Source: Streptomyces sp. LBL
Lineage (GTDB): Bacteria > Actinomycetota > Actinomycetes > Streptomycetales > Streptomycetaceae
Direction: 5' to 3'
NCBI RefSeq assembly: GCF_029893585.1
Contig: NZ_JARXYX010000018.1
Location: forward strand, 1 to 64,000
DNA length: 64,000 bases
A program made the position numbers and the translations under genes. Of the stretch, positions 1 to 7,729 are shown piece by piece; within the stretch, counting starts at the first letter, position 1; each line of letters starts with the position of its first letter. The notes beneath the pieces are model-generated. The model saw only the letters and a list, made by a program, of their open reading frames with translations, was not told where the DNA came from and did not search any database.

Positions 1-191
1 CGGTTGCCGATCGAGTCGTAGCCGTATTCCGTCCAGAACGGGGACACTCCCCCGACCGTCGAGGACGACGCACCGGAGGAGCACGCGCTCTCCGACGCCC
101 CCGTGCCCGACGCCCCACCGGACGTCACCGACGACGTCCACATGTCCGTCAGTTCGGTAATGGTGGATGATCCGCAATCTCCGTCAAAGGT
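1..191 (-). pseudogene. RHS/YD-repeat protein remnant, cut by the window edge
   Basis: Read on the minus strand, this segment encodes a stretch starting TELTDMWTSS and ending YGYDSIGNR at the window edge. The LTDxW spacer followed by a YDxxGNR unit is the pattern of actinobacterial RHS (YD) repeats, which are large secreted or surface toxin-delivery proteins. The frame is closed upstream by a stop at 192-194 and no start is visible, so this is a fragment and not an intact gene. More of the repeat may lie left of position 1. Its neighbours are recombinase debris, which fits a decayed mobile region. Confidence 0.45.
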
Positions 192-521
192 TCAGATCTT
201 GCTGAGGGAAGAAGGCAAGTAGCTTCGTGACGCTCGCAGGAACGGCCGAGGCTCCCTTAAGGTCTCGGCGGTTTCTCGCATGCGGCGTGGGGCGTCGTTC
301 CGCTCGGGGTATGTCGACCTATCCGTGCCGGAACTCTGGATCTATTCTCCTGCTGACCGGGTTGCGGTGGAGATTTCATTCTCTGGCGTAGTGACTGCGG
401 CCCATGTGCCTGTGGATGCTGATGACCGGAGTTCTGCGTAACTCCGTTTGACGGCAACGCTGACGGCAACGTCAGCGGACAAGCACCGCTGAGGGCGGCA
501 GCTCTTCGGAGTCGTCGCCCT
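192..521. other. no convincing gene; degenerate accessory DNA
   Basis: This stretch separates the RHS remnant from the integrase fragment. The plus strand carries a 53-codon open frame at 280-441 (MRRGASFRSGYVDL...) in the same frame as a preceding 20-codon frame that ends at a stop at 220-222. I recognise neither. Base composition is less GC-biased than in the des genes, as expected of decayed or foreign DNA. Confidence 0.3.
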
Positions 522-790
522 CAGCAGTTCCTTGATCACGACGAGGTCGACTCCCTCTTCCAGTAGCAGGGTCGCGGTCGAGTGGCGAAGGTCGTGGAAG
601 CGGATGTGCCGGAGCCCGGCTCGGTTGAGGAGGCTGCGGAAGCGGCGGGTGAGGTTGGCCGGGTCGAGAGGTCTGCCGGTGGGCGTGGTGAAGGCGAAGC
701 CACTGTCTCTCCAGATCGGCCCGGGCCTTCTTCCGCTCCCACTCTGTCCTTGGGCAGTGAAGTCAGTCGCCCTGTCATCCAGTCGAGGCG
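522..790 (-). pseudogene. tyrosine recombinase (integrase), C-terminal fragment
   Basis: The minus strand encodes a piece of a phage-type integrase catalytic domain: TTPTGRPLDPANLTRRFRSL followed by RHIRFHDLRHSTATLLLEEG and VDLVVIKELL. HDLRHSTATL holds the His-x-x-Arg of the active site. The KELL block should be followed by a glycine-histidine helix and then the tyrosine nucleophile. Here it runs straight into unrelated sequence, so the nucleophile is lost. Upstream, the ERKKARADL helix lies in a different frame, which shows at least one frameshift. The matching N-terminal piece lies at 1780-1990 on the same strand, beyond an intact methyltransferase gene. The product would be inactive. Confidence 0.75.
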
Positions 791-884
791 TTTGACAACG
801 AACTCAGGCGTCCATGCCCACCAGCCGCCCCGACCAGCTGGAGGACCCCAAAACGAGGCTGCACAGGCGCCGTTGCGGTGAAGA

Positions 885-1712
885 ATGGCAGCCATGACGA
901 ACGAGGGCTCCTCCATCGACCCGGCCAAGCCCAGCATCGCCCGCGTCTACGACTACCTGCTCGGCGGCAAGGACAACTACGCCGTGGACCGTGAGATCGG
1001 CGACGTGTTCAAGCGCGACCTGCCCGGTTCGGTGGCCATCGCCTTCGCCAACCGCGCGGCCCTGACGCGGGCGGTCAGGGAGATCGCGAATACCACCGGC
1101 ATTCGGCAGTTCATCGACCTGGGCAGTGGCCTGCCGACCGCGGACAACGTCCACCAGGTCGCGCAACGGCACGCTCCCGAGTCCCGGGTCATCTACGTCG
1201 ACATCGACCCCCAAGTGTTGGTCTACGGCCGCGCACTGCTGGAGAAGAACGACCGGACCCGCGTCGTCGCGGTCGATGTGCGCAACCCCGAAGGCATCCG
1301 CACTCACCCCGACACCATCGAAATCATCGACTTCGCTCGTCCCGTGGCCGTCATCCTCAGCGCCATCCTCCACCACGTAAACGATGACGAGGACCCTGCC
1401 GGCATCGTCCGCTACTGGCGCGACCACGTCCCCTCCGGAAGCTACTTCTTCGTCAGCCACTTCCGCTCTGGCAACAACCCGGAGACCGCGGAGGCCGAGA
1501 CGGTCCTCCAGCAGACGTTCGGTCGCGGCCGGTGGCGCAGCGACGCGGAAATCGCCTCCCTGCTGGACGGCCTGGAAATCCTCGACCCCGGGATCGTCCC
1601 CGCGTCCCTGTGGCGTCCCGACAAAACCGACAACGCGTGGGACAGGGGCGAAAGACGAGAGCTCACGGTCTGGGAACACCTCATCGCCGCCGGACTGGCC
1701 CGGAAAGCCTAG
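885..1712 (+). CDS. SAM-dependent methyltransferase, DUF574 / Methyltransf_19 family
   Basis: A 275-residue protein whose N-terminus (SIARVYDYLLGGKDNYAVDR, about residues 17-36) is the hallmark of the actinobacterial DUF574 family. FIDLGSGLPT (about 78-87) is the SAM-binding glycine-rich loop, VIYVDIDPQVL the acidic motif II, and VILSAILHHVNDDEDP a later conserved block. Family members have a Rossmann methyltransferase fold, but substrates are mostly unknown. The gene sits between, and opposite to, two pieces of a broken integrase gene, so it probably arrived by insertion. A second ATG at 894 is an alternative start, and neither has a strong ribosome binding site. The reading frame is intact. 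Confidence 0.85.
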   Translation: MAAMTNEGSSIDPAKPSIARVYDYLLGGKDNYAVDREIGDVFKRDLPGSVAIAFANRAALTRAVREIANTTGIRQFIDLGSGLPTADNVHQVAQRHAPESRVIYVDIDPQVLVYGRALLEKNDRTRVVAVDVRNPEGIRTHPDTIEIIDFARPVAVILSAILHHVNDDEDPAGIVRYWRDHVPSGSYFFVSHFRSGNNPETAEAETVLQQTFGRGRWRSDAEIASLLDGLEILDPGIVPASLWRPDKTDNAWDRGERRELTVWEHLIAAGLARKA

Positions 1713-1779
1713 ACGTAATCCCCGGATGGCGATCGCCGGGCGGTTGCGCCTCTGACCGCCAGATCGCCGGGGTGGCGCA

Positions 1780-1990
1780 GCGCCTCGGTATCCACCCCGG
1801 CTGCGTTGGAGTGAGTGGCAGATGGTGGCGGTGCCTGCGTTGAGGTCGAGGTCTTCCCAGCGGAGGCTGAGGAGTTCGCCTTTGCGGAGTCCGGTGCGCA
1901 GGGCGAGTTCGTAGAGCGCATGCAGCCGGTCGGCGAGGGCAGCGTCGAGGAAATGGCGGGCCTCGGTTGCGGTGATCCCCTCCCGCACCC
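1780..1990 (-). pseudogene. tyrosine recombinase (integrase), N-proximal catalytic fragment
   Basis: The minus strand encodes REGITATEARHFLDAALADR, then LHALYELALRTGLRKGELLS and LRWEDLDL. GLRKGE carries the first catalytic arginine of the tyrosine recombinase fold, so this is the first half of the catalytic domain. The segment after SLQRSRGG diverges, and roughly 35 residues that should link it to the piece at 522-790 are missing. The methyltransferase gene occupies the gap. Sequence upstream of 1990 no longer resembles the SAM-like core-binding domain, so the 5' end is also lost. Confidence 0.75.
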
Positions 1991-2004
1991 GGCCGAGCGA
2001 GCCG

Positions 2005-2292
2005 CAGCCGGAAGAGCTGGCCTACGTCATCGGAGAAAGCCTCTTCTGGGGCGAGCCGGGAGACACGGGCGGCACCAAAGGCATCCCAGGAGAGCAGCCG
2101 CCGCACCCTACTCCGCCCGCATCCCGGGACATGGATCTGGAGGGCAAGCTGGATCTGATCCTGGAGCAGATGGCCGACCCGCGAACCACGCCGGTTGTGA
2201 CTCGCATCATGCCGCTCATGCCGCGCGTCGGCATCGCTCCATGCAGGACGGGCACAGCTACCGGGTGCCCTCTGGACAAAACAGAAGGTTAG
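2005..2292 (+). other. coding-like remnant of unknown function
   Basis: The plus strand holds an open frame whose middle looks protein-like: EELAYVIGESLFWGEPGDTG, then DMDLEGKLDLILEQMADP, an amphipathic helix. It overlaps the 5' side of the integrase fragment on the other strand and ends inside the iron box upstream of desE. I do not recognise it, there is no plausible start codon with a ribosome binding site, and it is probably the tail of a lost accessory gene. Confidence 0.25.
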
Positions 2293-2302
2293 GCTAACCT
2301 AA
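2284..2302 (+). promoter_or_regulatory. iron box (DmdR1/IdeR-type operator) upstream of desE
   Basis: The 19-bp sequence GAAGGTTAGGCTAACCTAA closely matches the actinobacterial iron box TTAGGTTAGGCTCACCTAA and lies 69 bp before the desE start. Iron-loaded DmdR1/IdeR repressors bind such sites. It implies that desEF are derepressed under iron limitation. Confidence 0.9.
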
Positions 2303-2370
2303 GCCTGATTCCGCCACCCACTGTTGGCGTGCACCCCGTTGTCCCCGTACGCACGAAAGCAGACCCCTCC

Positions 2371-3417
2371 ATGCCGAACGCCAGTACCGCCCGCCTCTCC
2401 CGCCGCGGCCTGCTCGCCACCGGCGGCGCGCTCGGCCTCGGCGCCTTCCTGGCCGCCTGCGGCGACAGCGACGCGGAGAGCGGCGACTCGGACTCGACAG
2501 CGCCCGCCCAGGCATCCGGCCCCTGGTCCTTCAAGGACGACCGCGGCACGACCGCGAAGCTGGACGAAGTCCCGGCGAAGATAGTCGCCTTCACCGGTGT
2601 GGCCGCGGCCCTCTTCGACTACGGCATCGAGGTCAAGGGCGTGTTCGGCCCGACCACGACGAAGAGCGGCAAGGCCGACGTCCAGGCAGGCGACATGGAC
2701 GTCAGTAAGCTGACGGTCTTCGGGAACGTGTGGGACCAGTTCAACATCGAGAAGTACGCGGCCTTCGCACCGCAGGTCCTGATCACCACCACCTTCGACG
2801 CCGCCGGCACCCTCTGGTACGTGCCCGAGAAGTCGAAGGACAAGATCGCCAAGCTGGCCCCGAGCGTCGCCGTCTCCGTCTACGACCGTCAGCTGACCAA
2901 GCCGCTCGCGCGCATGTGGGAGCTGGCCGAGTCGCTCGGCGCGGACCTGACGGCCGCCAAGGTCACCGACGCCAAGAAGCGTTTCGAGGCCGCCTCGGAA
3001 CGGCTGCGCAAGGCCGCCAAGGCCCGGCCCGAGATCAAGGTGCTGGCGGGTTCCGCCGCGGAGAGCGCGTTCTACGTCTCCGGTAACAACCTCTCCATCG
3101 ATCTGGAGTACTTCAAAGCCCTCGGCGTGAACTTCGTCGAGCCCCCGGAGTCCGCCAAGAAGGCGACCGGCGGCTGGTACGAGACGCTGAGCTGGGAGAA
3201 CGTCGACAAGTATCCCGCCGACATCATCATGATGGACGACCGCACCGCGACCATCCAGCCCGCCGACATCACCGAGGCGACCTGGAAGAAACTCCCCGCG
3301 GTCGCGGCCGGCCAGGTCATCTCCCGCTCTCCCGAGCCGATCCTGTCGTACGACAAGTGCGTGCCGATGGTCGAGAACCTCGCGAAGGCCATCGAGGACG
3401 CGAAGAGGGTCAGTTGA
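2371..3417 (+). CDS. desE: ferrioxamine-binding lipoprotein of an ABC importer
   Basis: A 348-residue substrate-binding protein for hydroxamate siderophores, exported and lipid-anchored outside the membrane. Residues 1-30 form a signal peptide with twin arginines (RR at 11-12) and a lipobox LAAC with Cys30, so it may use the Tat route. The mature part has the two-lobed FecB/FepB-like organisation (KIVAFTGVAAALFDYGIEV near the N-terminus; PAVAAGQVI near the C-terminus). An upstream GTG at 2329 would only add residues before the signal peptide. It is followed 47 bp later by desF and lies under its own iron box, as in the SCO2780-SCO2785 region of S. coelicolor. The ATPase and permease are not in this window. 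Confidence 0.92.
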   Translation: MPNASTARLSRRGLLATGGALGLGAFLAACGDSDAESGDSDSTAPAQASGPWSFKDDRGTTAKLDEVPAKIVAFTGVAAALFDYGIEVKGVFGPTTTKSGKADVQAGDMDVSKLTVFGNVWDQFNIEKYAAFAPQVLITTTFDAAGTLWYVPEKSKDKIAKLAPSVAVSVYDRQLTKPLARMWELAESLGADLTAAKVTDAKKRFEAASERLRKAAKARPEIKVLAGSAAESAFYVSGNNLSIDLEYFKALGVNFVEPPESAKKATGGWYETLSWENVDKYPADIIMMDDRTATIQPADITEATWKKLPAVAAGQVISRSPEPILSYDKCVPMVENLAKAIEDAKRVS

Positions 3418-3464
3418 ACCCGCGCCGCAGGTAAGCATCCCTGACGCCGATTCAGGAGTTACCC

Positions 3465-4310
3465 ATGACTACCGCCGTAGCCGCCCCGTTCCGTTTCTTC
3501 TCCCTCCAGGTCGTACGGACGAGGCGGCTGGGTCCGTCCCTGGTCCGGGTGACCTTCGGCGGGGAGGATCTGCACGCCCTCTTCTCCGACGGGCGGGACC
3601 AGAGCCTGTCGCTGTTCGTTCCGCATCCCGGCCAGCCCGAGCCCGTCGTACCGATCGAGCTCGGCGACGGCTGGTGGCAGGCGTGGCGTGAACTCCCGGA
3701 CGACGTACGGGCCGTGATGCGCTCGTACACGCTCCGGGACCTGCGGCGCGGCCCCGACGGGAACACCGTCGAGATCGACATCGACTTCGTGCTGCACACG
3801 CCGGCCGGTCCGGCCTCCGCGTGGGCCGCACGGGCCGCCGCCGGGGACAAGGTCCTGCTGCTCGGGCCGGCGCTCGCGGACAACCGGGCGATCCGGTTCC
3901 GGCCGCCGGCGGACACCGACCTGGTGGTGATCTGGGGCGACGAGAGCGCCGTCCCCGCCGCCTGCTCCATCGTCGGGTCGCTGCCGGCCGGCACCCGTGC
4001 CCGGGTCTGGCTGGAGGTGCCGCACGCCGCGGACATCCAGGACCTGGTGACCGAGGCGGACGCCGAGATCACCTGGCTGGTGCGGGAGGGAAACCACACC
4101 ACCGGCTCCCCCCTGGCACTCGACCCCCTCCGCGCCGCCCACCTCCCGCCGGCCGAGCGTCCGTACGTCTGGATCGCGGGCGAGTCCGGCTGTGTGAAGG
4201 AGCTGCGCCGGCACTTCGTGCGGGAGCGGGGGTTCGACCGGCGCAGGATCACCTTCGTCGGCTACTGGCGGCGGGGCCTGTCCGAGGAGCAGCTTCGCGA
4301 GCAGGAGTGA
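3465..4310 (+). CDS. desF: siderophore-interacting FAD-dependent reductase
   Basis: A 281-residue flavoprotein of the ViuB/SIP family, predicted to reduce Fe(III)-siderophore in the cytoplasm and release iron. The FAD-binding motif RSYTLR is at residues 86-91, and FRPPADTDLVVIWGDESAVP starts the NAD(P)-binding half. A C-terminal SIP domain carries YVWIAGESGCVKELRRHF and ends in FVGYWRRG. A ribosome binding site (caggag) precedes the ATG. It follows desE and probably shares its iron-regulated transcript. Confidence 0.93.
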   Translation: MTTAVAAPFRFFSLQVVRTRRLGPSLVRVTFGGEDLHALFSDGRDQSLSLFVPHPGQPEPVVPIELGDGWWQAWRELPDDVRAVMRSYTLRDLRRGPDGNTVEIDIDFVLHTPAGPASAWAARAAAGDKVLLLGPALADNRAIRFRPPADTDLVVIWGDESAVPAACSIVGSLPAGTRARVWLEVPHAADIQDLVTEADAEITWLVREGNHTTGSPLALDPLRAAHLPPAERPYVWIAGESGCVKELRRHFVRERGFDRRRITFVGYWRRGLSEEQLREQE

Positions 4311-4398
4311 CCTGACCCGTTTCACCCCAACTCGCCTCCGCCAGGCCTGCGTTCGGAGTGACGGCGGTCACGGCAGGTCAAGGTTTCGTTCGCTTTAA

Positions 4399-4417
4399 TT
4401 AGGTTAGGCTTACCTAA
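4399..4417 (+). promoter_or_regulatory. iron box (DmdR1/IdeR-type operator) upstream of desABCD
   Basis: TTAGGTTAGGCTTACCTAA differs at one position from the consensus iron box and lies 64 bp before desA. It is a near-perfect inverted repeat and the expected operator for iron-repressed desferrioxamine biosynthesis. Confidence 0.95.
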
Positions 4418-4480
4418 ATTGAAGCCGAGGCTCCGTCCCACTCCCCGCCCCACGGACTGTCCCCACCGGAGGACCCGCAC

Positions 4481-5947
4481 ATGCGCTCGCACCTGCTCAA
4501 CGACACGACCGCGGAGCACTACCGACGCTCCGTGACCGAAGGAATAGAGCGGGTGGCGGCCAAACTCGCCACCACGTCCCGTCCGTTCACCGGCATCACC
4601 GCCGACGCCCTCTCCCCGCGCATCGACGAGATCGACCTCGACCAGCCGCTGCAGGACACCGCCGCGGCACTCGACGAGCTGGAGGACGTCTACCTCCGGG
4701 ACGCCGTCTACTTCCACCACCCCCGCTACCTCGCCCACCTCAACTGCCCGGTCGTCATCCCGGCCGTGCTCGGCGAGGCGATCCTCTCCGCCGTCAACTC
4801 CTCCCTGGACACCTGGGACCAGTCGGCCGGCGGCACCCTCATCGAACGCAAGCTCATCGACTGGACCGCCGGGCGCATCGGCCTCGGCGAGAACGCCGAC
4901 GGCGTGTTCACCTCCGGCGGCACCCAGTCCAACCTCCAGGCACTGCTGCTGGCCCGCGAGGAGGCCAAGCCGGGCCGGGAGGGGTGGGAAGGTCCGGCCT
5001 CCTTCGGCACCATGCGCATCTTCGCCTCCGAGGCCAGCCACTTCAGCGTGAAGAAGTCCGCGGAACTGCTGGGCCTGGGCCAGGACGCCGTGGTGTCGAT
5101 CCCCGTAGGCGCCGACCAGCGGATGCAGACCGTGGCGCTCGCCCGTGAGCTGGAGCGCTGCGAGCAGGACGGTCTCGTCCCCATGGCCGTCGTCGCCACC
5201 GCCGGCACCACCGACTTCGGCTCCATCGACCCGTTGCCCGAGATCGCCGAGCTGTGTGCCCAGTACGGCGTGTGGATGCACGTGGATGCCGCCTACGGCT
5301 GCGGGCTGCTCGCCTCCGTGAAGTACCGCGGCCGTATCGACGGCATCGAGCGCGCCGACTCGGTCACCGTCGACTACCACAAGTCCTTCTTCCAGCCGGT
5401 GAGTTCGTCCGCCGTGCTGGTCCGGGACGCGGCCACCCTGCGCCACGCCACCTACCACGCGGAGTACCTCAACCCGCGCCGCACGATCCAGGAACGCATC
5501 CCCAACCAGGTCGACAAGTCCCTCCAGACCACCCGCCGCTTCGACGCGCTCAAGCTCTGGATGACCCTGCGCGTGATGGGCGCCGACGGCATCGGACAGC
5601 TCTTCGACGAGGTCTGCGACCTGGCGGTGGAGGGCTGGAAACTGCTCGCCGCCGACCCCCGCTTCGACGTCGTCGTCGAGCCGGCCCTCTCCACCCTCGT
5701 CTTCCGGTACATCCCGGCCGACGTCACCGACCCCGCCGAGATCGACCGCGCCAACCTCCACGCCCGTAAGGCCCTGTTCGCCTCCGGCGACGCGGTGGTC
5801 GCCGGTACCAAGGTGGGCGCCCGCCACTACCTCAAGTTCACCCTGCTCAACCCCGAGACGACGACCGACGACATGACCGCCGTCCTCGACCTGATCGCCG
5901 GCCATGCCGAGCAGTACCTGGGAGAGTCTTTTGACCGCGCTTCCTGA
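4481..5947 (+). CDS. desA: PLP-dependent lysine decarboxylase
   Basis: First step of desferrioxamine synthesis: L-lysine to cadaverine. The 488-residue protein is a group II decarboxylase. HVDAAYG supplies the PLP-ring aspartate (Asp269) and DYHKSFFQP supplies the Schiff-base lysine (Lys301). The conserved TSGGTQSNLQ block lies near residues 145-155. A good ribosome binding site (ggagga) lies 8 bp before the ATG. The 3' end overlaps desB, showing translational coupling in desABCD. Confidence 0.95.
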   Translation: MRSHLLNDTTAEHYRRSVTEGIERVAAKLATTSRPFTGITADALSPRIDEIDLDQPLQDTAAALDELEDVYLRDAVYFHHPRYLAHLNCPVVIPAVLGEAILSAVNSSLDTWDQSAGGTLIERKLIDWTAGRIGLGENADGVFTSGGTQSNLQALLLAREEAKPGREGWEGPASFGTMRIFASEASHFSVKKSAELLGLGQDAVVSIPVGADQRMQTVALARELERCEQDGLVPMAVVATAGTTDFGSIDPLPEIAELCAQYGVWMHVDAAYGCGLLASVKYRGRIDGIERADSVTVDYHKSFFQPVSSSAVLVRDAATLRHATYHAEYLNPRRTIQERIPNQVDKSLQTTRRFDALKLWMTLRVMGADGIGQLFDEVCDLAVEGWKLLAADPRFDVVVEPALSTLVFRYIPADVTDPAEIDRANLHARKALFASGDAVVAGTKVGARHYLKFTLLNPETTTDDMTAVLDLIAGHAEQYLGESFDRAS

Positions 5948-7208
5948 AGCCACGAACCGCACCCATGACTTCGTGGGCATCGGGCTCGGCCCCTTCAACC
6001 TCGGCCTGGCGTGCCTCACCGAGCCCATCGCCGAACTCGACGGCGTCTTCCTGGAGTCGAAGCCCGACTTCGAGTGGCACGCCGGCATGTTCCTGGACGG
6101 TGCCCACCTCCAGACCCCGTTCATGTCGGACCTGGTCACCCTCGCCGACCCGACCTCGCCGTACTCCTTCCTCAACTACCTGAAGGAGAAGGGCCGGCTG
6201 TACTCGTTCTACATCCGCGAGAACTTCTACCCCCTGCGGGTCGAGTACGACGACTACTGCCGCTGGGCCGCGAACAAGCTGAGCAGCGTGCGCTTCTCGA
6301 CGACGGTCGCGGAGGTGACGTACGAGGACGAGTTGTACGCCGTACGGACCACCGACGGGGACGTCCACCGCGCCCGCCACCTGGTCCTCGGCACCGGTAC
6401 GACCCCGTACATCCCGCAGGCCTGCGCGGACCTGGGCGGCGACCTCCTGCACAACTCCCGTTATGTGCGGCACAAGGCGGAGCTGCAGCGGAAGGAGTCG
6501 ATCACGCTCGTCGGCAGCGGCCAGTCCGCCGCCGAGATCTACCACGACCTCCTCAGCGAGATCGACGTCCACGGCTACCAGCTGAACTGGGTGACCCGCT
6601 CGCCCCGCTTCTTCCCCCTCGAATACACCAAGCTCACGCTGGAGATGACCTCCCCGGACTACATCGACTACTTCCGTGCCCTGCCGGAGGCCACCCGCTA
6701 CCGGCTCACCGCCCAGCAGAAGGGCCTGTTCAAGGGCATCGACGGCGACCTCATCAACGAGATCTTCGATCTGCTCTACCAGAAGAACCTCGGCGGTCCG
6801 GTCCCCACCCGGCTCCTCACCAACTCCTCGCTGACCGGCGCGCGGTACGAGAACGGCACGTACACCCTCTCCTTCCACCAGGAGGAGCAGGAGAAGGACT
6901 TCGAGATCAGCTCCCAGGGGCTGGTCCTGGCCACCGGCTACCACTACGCCGAGCCGGAGTTCCTCGCGCCGATCAAGGACAGGCTGCGCTACGACTCCCA
7001 GGGCAACTTCGACGTGGCTCGCAACTACGCCATCGACACCACCGGCCGGGGCGTGTTCCTGCAGAACGCCGGCGTCCACACCCACAGCGTCACGTCCCCC
7101 GACCTCGGCATGGGCGCCTACCGCAACAGCTACCTCATCCGTGAGCTGCTCGGCACCGAGTACTACCCGGTCGAGAAGACCATCGCGTTCCAGGAGTTCG
7201 GCATATGA
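5931..7208 (+). CDS. desB: cadaverine N-hydroxylase (lysine/ornithine N-monooxygenase family)
   Basis: FAD- and NADPH-dependent monooxygenase converting cadaverine to N-hydroxycadaverine. GIGLGPFNL at about residues 16-24 is the FAD motif of the IucD/PvdA family, GSGQSAAE (195-202) is the NADPH-binding loop, and the C-terminal LATGY motif is present. I chose the TTG at 5931 because gggaga lies just upstream and the protein then starts MTALPEA. An in-frame ATG at 5904 is possible and would lengthen the overlap with desA from 17 to 44 bp. The stop overlaps the desC start (ATGA). Confidence 0.93.
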   Translation: MTALPEATNRTHDFVGIGLGPFNLGLACLTEPIAELDGVFLESKPDFEWHAGMFLDGAHLQTPFMSDLVTLADPTSPYSFLNYLKEKGRLYSFYIRENFYPLRVEYDDYCRWAANKLSSVRFSTTVAEVTYEDELYAVRTTDGDVHRARHLVLGTGTTPYIPQACADLGGDLLHNSRYVRHKAELQRKESITLVGSGQSAAEIYHDLLSEIDVHGYQLNWVTRSPRFFPLEYTKLTLEMTSPDYIDYFRALPEATRYRLTAQQKGLFKGIDGDLINEIFDLLYQKNLGGPVPTRLLTNSSLTGARYENGTYTLSFHQEEQEKDFEISSQGLVLATGYHYAEPEFLAPIKDRLRYDSQGNFDVARNYAIDTTGRGVFLQNAGVHTHSVTSPDLGMGAYRNSYLIRELLGTEYYPVEKTIAFQEFGI

Positions 7209-7729
7209 CCATCACCTTCCGCCCGCTCGACCCCCTCAAGGACGCCGAGCTGCTGCACTCCTGGGTCACCCACCCCAAGGCGGCCTTCTGGATGATGCAG
7301 GACGCGGGCCTTGAGGACGTCGAGCGGGAGTACACGCAGATCGCCGCCGACGAGCACCATCACGCCCTGCTCGGTCTGCACGACGGTGTACCGGCGTTCC
7401 TGATGGAGAAGTACGACCCGGCCCACCGCGAGCTGGTCGGCCTGTACGAGCCGCGGCCCGGTGATGTCGGCATGCACTTCCTGGTCGCCCCCACCGACCG
7501 GCCCGTGCACGGCTTCACCCGGGCGGTCATCACGGCCGTGATGGCGCACCTCTTCGCGGACCCGGAGGTCCACCGCGTGGTCGTCGAGCCGGACGTGACC
7601 AACACGGCCGTGCACGCCCTCAACGAGGCAGTCGGGTTCGTGCCCGACCGGAAGATACAGAAACCGGAGAAGACGGCGTTGTTGAGCTTCTGCACCCGTG
7701 AACAGTTCCACCAGGCGGTGCCCGCATGA
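7205..7729 (+). CDS. desC: N-hydroxycadaverine acyltransferase (GNAT fold)
   Basis: A 174-residue acyltransferase of the IucB/RhbD type that transfers acetyl or succinyl groups from CoA to N-hydroxycadaverine, yielding the hydroxamate monomers. The family landmarks HSWVTHPKAAFWMMQDAG near the N-terminus and HRVVVEPDVTNTAVHALNEA near residue 130 are present. It overlaps desB and desD by 4 bp at each end, so all three are translationally coupled. Confidence 0.93.
   Translation: MTITFRPLDPLKDAELLHSWVTHPKAAFWMMQDAGLEDVEREYTQIAADEHHHALLGLHDGVPAFLMEKYDPAHRELVGLYEPRPGDVGMHFLVAPTDRPVHGFTRAVITAVMAHLFADPEVHRVVVEPDVTNTAVHALNEAVGFVPDRKIQKPEKTALLSFCTREQFHQAVPA

Noticed and set aside
280..441. 53-codon plus-strand frame as a small gene
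   Set aside because: No ribosome binding site, no recognisable family, and it lies in a decayed region.
4322..6175. 617-codon open frame on the minus strand opposite desA and desB
   Set aside because: It is the antisense shadow of two well-supported genes, caused by high third-position GC. It has no recognisable motif.
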